DNA from: Salinivibrio sharmensis
GTDB taxonomy: Bacteria > Pseudomonadota > Gammaproteobacteria > Enterobacterales > Vibrionaceae
Reading direction: 5' to 3'
DNA: 64,000 bases
Assembly: GCF_001995985.1 (NCBI RefSeq)
Contig: NZ_MUFC01000005.1
Coordinates: forward strand, 1-64,000
Shown: in pieces, positions 59,415 through 64,000 of the stretch
How the letters are laid out: every line of letters begins with the position of its first letter
How positions within the stretch are numbered: the stretch's first letter is position 1
Notes under the pieces: model-generated
What the model was told of the DNA's origin: nothing
The model's input: only the letters and a program-made list of their open reading frames with translations
Database searches by the model: none
Position numbers and translations under genes: made by a program

Positions 59415-60278
59415 ATGACAAAAGAGATGAACGCATTGGCACCGATTGTTCAAGATAACATCGACGGTTATCTGCAAGCGGTAAACAGCCACCCTATGCT
59501 CAGCGCTGAAGAGGAGCATTCGCTGGCCGAGCGTCTCCATTATCATGGTGATCTGGAGGCGGCGAAGTCGCTGATCTTATCTCACTTGCGTTTTGTTGTT
59601 CATATCGCCCGTGGATACACCGGATACGGTCTCCCGATGGCAGACTTGGTACAAGAAGGCAACATTGGCTTGATGAAGGCGGTGAAGCGTTTCAACCCAG
59701 AGGTTGGCGTGCGCCTCGTGTCCTTTGCTGTCCATTGGATCAAAGCTGAAATTCACGAGTACGTATTGCGTAACTGGCGTATCGTTAAAGTGGCAACCAC
59801 CAAAGCGCAGCGTAAGCTTTTCTTTAACTTGCGTAAAAACAAAAAGCGCTTGGGTTGGTTTAATAACGACGAAGTGAATATGGTCGCAGAGCAACTCGGC
59901 GTGGAAGCGTCTGAGGTGCGCGAAATGGAAGCGCGGTTGGCCGCACAAGATGCGACCTTTGAAGCGCCGGCGAATGCCGACGATGAGCGCGAAAACGGTC
60001 CAATGGCCCCTGTCTATTATCTGGAGGACAAAACCTCCGATATTGCCGCGTCGCTAGAGGCGGAGAACTGGGAATCGCACGCCAATCGCCGCTTGGCCAG
60101 CGCACTCTCGGCACTGGACGAGCGCAGCCAACATATTGTTCGCTCGCGTTGGTTAGACGATGATAAGGCCACATTGCAAGATCTCGCGGATCATTATCAA
60201 GTGTCGGCGGAGCGTATTCGTCAACTTGAGAAGAACGCGATGAAAAAACTGAAGCAAGCAATGGGTGATGCGCTGTAA
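59415..60278 (+). CDS. rpoH: Heat-shock sigma factor RpoH (sigma32)
   Basis: A 287-residue sigma factor directing transcription of chaperone and protease genes. Region 2 shows [33 protein letters not shown] and [23 protein letters not shown], followed by the RpoH box [15 protein letters not shown] that distinguishes sigma32 from other group-3 factors, and region 4 with the helix-turn-helix [27 protein letters not shown]. Translation in E. coli is controlled by an RNA thermosensor at the start; I did not fold this one. Follows ftsX as in E. coli. Confidence 0.98.
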   Translation: MTKEMNALAPIVQDNIDGYLQAVNSHPMLSAEEEHSLAERLHYHGDLEAAKSLILSHLRFVVHIARGYTGYGLPMADLVQEGNIGLMKAVKRFNPEVGVRLVSFAVHWIKAEIHEYVLRNWRIVKVATTKAQRKLFFNLRKNKKRLGWFNNDEVNMVAEQLGVEASEVREMEARLAAQDATFEAPANADDERENGPMAPVYYLEDKTSDIAASLEAENWESHANRRLASALSALDERSQHIVRSRWLDDDKATLQDLADHYQVSAERIRQLEKNAMKKLKQAMGDAL

Positions 60279-60299
60279 GCGCGCAGTCAATCGAAGATG

Positions 60300-60324
60300 A
60301 ACCGGCCACTAGGCCGGTTTTTTT
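60300..60324 (+). terminator. Rho-independent terminator after rpoH
   Basis: AACCGGCC-ACTA-GGCCGGTT is a perfect eight-pair hairpin followed by TTTTT. Confidence 0.93.
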
Positions 60325-60362
60325 ATGTCTATCGAATAGATGAAAACCGTGATATTAAAAAG

Positions 60363-60460
60363 TTATTCACAGCTTATCCTGGATCCTTACTACATCTAGT
60401 GGATCCGAATCAAGGATCATCGCTTATCAACGCAATCCACACCTTTTTCCACAGTCGATC
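60363..60460. other. DnaA-box and GATC cluster in the rpoH-glpE gap
   Basis: The 60325-60597 gap has no gene that I can support. It contains TTATTCACA (60363-60371) and TTTTCCACA (60445-60453), both fitting the relaxed DnaA box TTWTNCACA in the same orientation, and two weaker look-alikes between them (TTATCCTGG at 60374-60382, TTATCAACG at 60424-60432). Four GATC sites lie at 60382, 60402, 60415 and 60457, two of them in GGATCC. A TACAAT at 60514-60519 may be the -10 element of glpE. Confidence 0.45.
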
Positions 60461-60597
60461 AAAAAACGCACGTTGCTGGTTTGGTGACGCAGACGCGTGC
60501 GCGCAAACTCAGGTACAATGCAGGTTCACCGTGAGGAGCACGTTATCGCCGTGTGACGTCAGTTGGGAATAACTTTGTGAGTGAAGAGGTAAAAGGT

Positions 60598-60936
60598 ATG
60601 GATCAGTTTGCACACATCTCTGTGACCGATGCGTGGGAAATGCTGCGTGATGATCAGCAAAATGCAGTATTAGTGGATATTCGCGATCCGCAAACATTTC
60701 AGGTTGCTCACCCTCAAGATGCGTACCACCTGACTAACGATACCCTGGTCTCGTTTATGGATCAGGTCGATTTTGATCAGCCGGTGCTGGTGATGTGTTA
60801 TCACGGGATCAGCAGCCAAGGCGCGGCACAGTATTTGATCAATCAAGGCTTTGATGCGGTATACAGTGTCGATGGTGGCTTTGAGGCTTGGCAGCGCCAA
60901 GCGCTGCCGACCGCGTCGGGTATCGATCTTAAATAG
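60598..60936 (+). CDS. glpE: Thiosulfate sulfurtransferase GlpE
   Basis: A 112-residue single-domain rhodanese transferring sulfane sulfur from thiosulfate to cyanide or thiols such as thioredoxin. The active-site loop MCYHGISS holds Cys67, and VDIRDP and [12 protein letters not shown] are conserved with E. coli GlpE. Frame extends upstream; the ATG at 60598 preceded by AAAGG gives the known start MDQF. It leads the glpE-glpG pair, 21 bases apart. Confidence 0.96.
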   Translation: MDQFAHISVTDAWEMLRDDQQNAVLVDIRDPQTFQVAHPQDAYHLTNDTLVSFMDQVDFDQPVLVMCYHGISSQGAAQYLINQGFDAVYSVDGGFEAWQRQALPTASGIDLK

Positions 60937-60957
60937 TGATCATCAATAGGACACGTC

Positions 60958-61794
60958 ATGCAAAAACTCGCGGTACTGCCAAATGCACGCTTGGCACAGG
61001 CGTTTGTCGATTATGCGGCGGCGCATCGGGTCAGTCTTGAGCTTGCCCCCGAGCCAGACGCACAAGTGGCGATTTGGTTAGTCAACGATAATGATAAGGC
61101 GTGGGTGGATAGCGAGCTGGAACGATTTATCGCTGATCCCATGCACAGTCGTTATCAAGCGGCATCTTGGCAAGTGGCTGAAACCCGTCATGCCCGTTTT
61201 CACTATCCGTCAGCCGGATTGTGGCAAACCGTTAAAGATAAATCTGGCCCGGTCACTCTAATGGTTATGAGTGCCAGCGTGGTGTTGTTTGCACTTATGA
61301 CGCTCGGTGGGTTTGAGGTCGTGGTGCGCAGCTTGCTGTTTCCGGCAGACAGTGAACAGCGCTGGCAGCTGTGGCGTCTATTCAGCCATGCACTGCTGCA
61401 TTTTTCCGCGTTGCATATTATTTTCAACTTACTCTGGTGGTGGGTGCTTGGTGGTCGCATCGAGCGCCTCGGCAGCAGCAGTAAGCTGGTTCAAATCTTT
61501 TTATTCGCCGCGCTTTTCTCGGGACTCGGCCAGTATTGGTTGGAAGGGCCTTACTTTGGTGGTCTCTCGGGCGTGGTTTACGCGCTGTTAGGCTATTTAT
61601 GGTGGATGACTTGGCTGGCGCCATCGCGTGGTCTCACGGTAGAAAAGCCGTATGTTGTCTTTATGCTGGCATGGCTGGTGATTGGCTTTTTCCAGCCGAT
61701 GGGTATGAACATTGCCAATATGGCGCATTTATTTGGTTTGATCATCGGCTGTTTGCTGGCGCTTTGGGATGCAAAACGCCATTCAACGGGCTGA
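60958..61794 (+). CDS. glpG: Rhomboid intramembrane serine protease GlpG
   Basis: A 278-residue rhomboid protease with a cytoplasmic N-terminal domain (about residues 1-80) and six membrane helices. The catalytic dyad is Ser204 in GGLSGVVYALL and His257 in NMAHLFGLIIG; HIIFNLLWWWVLGGRIER contains the conserved HxxxN and the L1-loop region. It cleaves transmembrane segments, acting in membrane quality control. A terminator follows. Confidence 0.96.
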   Translation: MQKLAVLPNARLAQAFVDYAAAHRVSLELAPEPDAQVAIWLVNDNDKAWVDSELERFIADPMHSRYQAASWQVAETRHARFHYPSAGLWQTVKDKSGPVTLMVMSASVVLFALMTLGGFEVVVRSLLFPADSEQRWQLWRLFSHALLHFSALHIIFNLLWWWVLGGRIERLGSSSKLVQIFLFAALFSGLGQYWLEGPYFGGLSGVVYALLGYLWWMTWLAPSRGLTVEKPYVVFMLAWLVIGFFQPMGMNIANMAHLFGLIIGCLLALWDAKRHSTG

Positions 61795-61833
61795 AAGGGG
61801 TCTACACGTGGTGGGTTTATCCGCCGTTGATAG

Positions 61834-61861
61834 AAAAAAGAGCAGGTATCTGCTCTTTTTT
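61834..61861 (+). terminator. Rho-independent terminator after glpG
   Basis: AAAAAGAGCAG-GTAT-CTGCTCTTTTT is a strong hairpin with a T run. Confidence 0.9.
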
Positions 61862-61899
61862 GTTCGTAAGCGCAATTTTATTGCGTCAGATCTATGTTT

Positions 61900-61970
61900 T
61901 TATGTTCGCTTTCACGGTTTTTGTTTTCAATTTGAGTAATTATTCTACCCGTTGAGCGAATACGAAAATT
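61900..61970 (+). promoter_or_regulatory. Candidate GlpR operators upstream of glpT
   Basis: TATGTTCG at 61901-61908 is a perfect left half of the known GlpR operator (WATGTTCGWTAWCGAACATW) with a poor right half. The segment at 61951-61970 matches about 14 of 20 positions, with a good right half (ATACGAAAAT). TATAAA at 62001-62006 is a likely -10 with no good -35, as expected of an activator-dependent promoter such as one using CRP; I found no clear CRP site. Confidence 0.5.
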
Positions 61971-62038
61971 TATTGCTCACTTCTTTGATTTTTATCCTTT
62001 TATAAATCCATCGCGTACATCTTACTGAGGACCCTCTC

Positions 62039-63400
62039 ATGTTTGGAATCTTCCGTCCGGCTGCTCACCGGCAAAGATTGCCCCAAGCGCAGATCGGTGA
62101 CACCTACACTCGACTGCGTTGGCAATTGTTTATTGGGATTTTTATCGGCTACGCCGGTTATTATCTCGTGCGTAAAAACTTTAGCTTGGCCATGCCGTAT
62201 TTGATTGATGAGTATGGCTTTAGTCGTGGCGATTTGGGGGTAGCCCTGGCCGCTGTCTCGATTGCTTACGGCTTATCAAAATTCTTAATGGGCAGTGTCT
62301 CTGACCGCTCAAACCCACGTTATTTCCTTAGTGCTGGGCTGTTAATGTCATCGTTGGTGATGTTCAGTTTTGGTTTCCTTCCTTGGACAACCAGCAGCAT
62401 TACCATCATGTTTATCCTGCTGTTTATTAATGGCTGGGTACAAGGCATGGGCTGGCCTGCCTGTGGGCGCACCATGGTGCACTGGTGGTCACGGAAAGAG
62501 CGTGGTGAGCTGGTGTCGGTTTGGAATGTGGCGCATAACGTCGGGGGTGGCTTGATTGGGCCGCTATTCTTGCTCGGCTTGTGGCTGTTCAATGATGACT
62601 GGCGTGCGTCTTTTTATGTGCCCGCATTTTTTGCCGCACTGGTTGCTGTGTTTATCTGGTTAACCCTACGTGACACTCCACAATCGTGTGGCTTGCCACC
62701 GATTGAGGAGTATAAAGACGATTACCCAGAAAACTATGACGAGGACGCGTTCGAGAAAGAGATGACCGCCAAAGACATTTTCGTCACCTACGTGATGAAG
62801 AACCGTCTGTTATGGTACATCGCGATTGCTAACGCCTTTGTCTATTTGATTCGTTATGGCGTACTCGATTGGGCACCGGTTTATCTTGATGAAGCCAAAG
62901 GCTTTACCGTGGATAAATCCTCATGGGCCTACTTCCTCTATGAATGGGCGGGGATCCCAGGCACCTTATTATGTGGCTGGATGTCTGATAAATTCTTCAA
63001 AGGGGCACGGGCGCCAGCCGGTGTGTTGTTTATGGTGCTGGTGACCGTGGCAGTGTTGGTATACTGGTTTAACCCAGCTGGCAATCCGGGCATCGACATG
63101 GTCGCACTGGTGGCGATTGGTTTCTTGATTTACGGGCCGGTGATGCTGATTGGTCTGTATGCCTTGGAGTTGGCACCGAAAAAAGCGGCGGGCACTGCGG
63201 CCGGCCTGACCGGTTTATTCGGCTATCTGGGTGGCGCGGTTGTCGCGAATATCGCGCTTGGCTATACCGTCGACCACTTTGGCTGGGATGGTGGCTTTAT
63301 GCTGCTCACCGGCGGATGTGGGTTGGCCATCTTCTTCCTGTGTTTGGCATGGGTCGGGGAGCATCGTGTGCGTCGTGACACAGCTGTGCACGCTGTCTAA
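62039..63400 (+). CDS. glpT: Glycerol-3-phosphate/phosphate antiporter GlpT
   Basis: A 453-residue major-facilitator protein of the organophosphate:Pi antiporter family with 12 helices, exchanging external glycerol-3-phosphate for phosphate. Blocks: [19 protein letters not shown] (with the substrate-binding Arg in helix 1), [36 protein letters not shown] (family signature) and [12 protein letters not shown] in helix 7. It is also the classical entry route for fosfomycin. Candidate GlpR operators lie upstream and glpR follows. Confidence 0.95.
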   Translation: MFGIFRPAAHRQRLPQAQIGDTYTRLRWQLFIGIFIGYAGYYLVRKNFSLAMPYLIDEYGFSRGDLGVALAAVSIAYGLSKFLMGSVSDRSNPRYFLSAGLLMSSLVMFSFGFLPWTTSSITIMFILLFINGWVQGMGWPACGRTMVHWWSRKERGELVSVWNVAHNVGGGLIGPLFLLGLWLFNDDWRASFYVPAFFAALVAVFIWLTLRDTPQSCGLPPIEEYKDDYPENYDEDAFEKEMTAKDIFVTYVMKNRLLWYIAIANAFVYLIRYGVLDWAPVYLDEAKGFTVDKSSWAYFLYEWAGIPGTLLCGWMSDKFFKGARAPAGVLFMVLVTVAVLVYWFNPAGNPGIDMVALVAIGFLIYGPVMLIGLYALELAPKKAAGTAAGLTGLFGYLGGAVVANIALGYTVDHFGWDGGFMLLTGGCGLAIFFLCLAWVGEHRVRRDTAVHAV

Positions 63401-63443
63401 ATGATCTGTCTTGGCATCGCCTAGTGGCTAGGCGTAAACTAGG

Positions 63444-63471
63444 AAGCCCTCGTGTTCGCGGGGGCTTTTTT
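63444..63471 (+). terminator. Rho-independent terminator after glpT
   Basis: AAGCCCTCG-TGTT-CGCGGGGGCTT, with one bulge, is followed by T5. A small hairpin CCTAG-TGG-CTAGG lies just before it, near 63420-63432. Confidence 0.8.
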
Positions 63472-63486
63472 GTAAGGGGAGAAGCA

Positions 63487-64000
63487 GTGAAGCAAAACAA
63501 ACGTCATCAGCAAATCATTGATCTGGTTAAGTCACAAGGATACGTGAGCACGGAAGACTTGGTTGAGCGCTTCAATGTCAGCCCGCAAACCATTCGACGC
63601 GATCTTAACGAGCTGGCTGCAGAGAACCATATTCGTCGCCATCATGGTGGTGCGACAGTGCCATCTAGCTCTGAAAATACCGCGTATGCCACCCGTAAAG
63701 TGCTTCAGCAGCACGAAAAAGACACCATCGCCCAAGCGCTTGTCCAACACATTCCCGATGGCGCTACCTTGTTTATCGACATTGGCACCACACCTGAAGC
63801 AGTGGCGCGGGCATTGTTAGAGCACCAAAACTTACGGGTAGTGACCAATAACTTGAATGCCGCCGCGATCCTAATGCCAAAGCAGGACTTTACGGTGATT
63901 ATTGCTGGCGGCGAGGTGCGTAACCGCGATGGCGGGATTGTGGGTGAAGCCACACTCGATTTTGTCTCTCAGTTTCGGCTCGACTTTGGCATTCTTGGTA
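63487..64000 (+). CDS. glpR: Glycerol-3-phosphate regulon repressor GlpR (partial, 3' end outside window)
   Basis: The first 171 codons of a DeoR-family repressor. The helix-turn-helix STEDLVERFNVSPQTIRRDLNELA (residues 18-41) and the start of the sugar-phosphate-binding domain (LFIDIGTTPEAVA, VTNNLNAA, IIAGGEVRNRDGGIVGEATLDF) follow E. coli GlpR nearly residue by residue. Glycerol-3-phosphate lifts repression of glp genes. GTG start with AGGGGAG upstream. The gene runs off the window end, so no stop is seen. Confidence 0.95.
   Translation, partial: MKQNKRHQQIIDLVKSQGYVSTEDLVERFNVSPQTIRRDLNELAAENHIRRHHGGATVPSSSENTAYATRKVLQQHEKDTIAQALVQHIPDGATLFIDIGTTPEAVARALLEHQNLRVVTNNLNAAAILMPKQDFTVIIAGGEVRNRDGGIVGEATLDFVSQFRLDFGILG

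Overview
The window is a conserved, gene-dense stretch of chromosome from a gammaproteobacterium. Many proteins read as close relatives of Escherichia coli or Vibrio proteins (Rho, Gor, GlpR, AsnC, GppA, UspB, YigM). The gene groups thiCEFSGH, ubiEJB-tatABC, uspA/ftnA/uspB, rsmD-DUF1145 / ftsYEX-rpoH and glpE-glpG-glpT-glpR point to the family Vibrionaceae. The moderate G+C and the composition would suit a Salinivibrio-like genus, but that genus call is a guess. I see no insertion sequence, prophage, integron, CRISPR array or broken gene: this is core genome, not an island.

Layout. 1-800: the end of an rRNA operon (23S 3' end, 5S, tRNA-Asp, tRNA-Trp). 900-7300: fluoride channel crcB, then a TPP-riboswitch-controlled thiamine operon thiCEFSGH ending in a small glutaredoxin-like gene. 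7300-13000: aminopeptidase P, a LysR regulator divergent from a Bcr/CflA-type exporter, a small H-NS-like protein and a DMT transporter. 13000-21100: rmuC, the ubiquinone genes ubiE-ubiJ-ubiB, the Tat translocase tatABC, tatD and hemB. 21100-26700: asnC divergent from a large membrane GGDEF/EAL protein, rsmJ, a lysine-rich protein, an unlisted 31-residue membrane microprotein and a lone HPt protein. 26700-38800: gor/prlC, gppA-rhlB divergent from trxA, rho, an exported protein, ubiD and fre. 38800-46100: biotin transporter yigM, uspA, ftnA, uspB, a YnaI-like MscS channel, a YhiN flavoprotein and a chemoreceptor preceded by a strongly structured leader. 46100-53900: tapT, a lipoprotein, an EVE protein, yigL-pldB, an AbgT transporter and a membrane acyltransferase. 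54000-60300: a membrane-anchored HEPN-motif protein, a YhhN family protein, a DUF2007 zinc ribbon, DUF1145, rsmD, ftsYEX and rpoH. 60600-64000: glpE, glpG, glpT and the start of glpR.

How the genes work together. The clearest units are thiazole/pyrimidine synthesis under TPP control, respiratory-quinone synthesis with Tat export and haem synthesis, signal-recognition targeting (FtsY) with division ABC proteins FtsEX and the heat-shock sigma factor, and glycerol-3-phosphate uptake under GlpR. Candidate GlpR half-operators lie in front of glpT.

Best leads for something undescribed: a riboswitch-like three-way-junction leader with an alternative pairing in front of a chemoreceptor that carries the amino-acid-binding dCache motif (44036-44158); a small membrane-anchored HEPN RNxxxH protein; a 31-residue transmembrane microprotein; a short H-NS-dimerisation-like protein; a DnaA-box/GATC cluster downstream of rpoH; and an 18-copy perfect hexanucleotide repeat inside ftsY. 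All calls come from reading the sequence only; no alignment, folding or database search was run.
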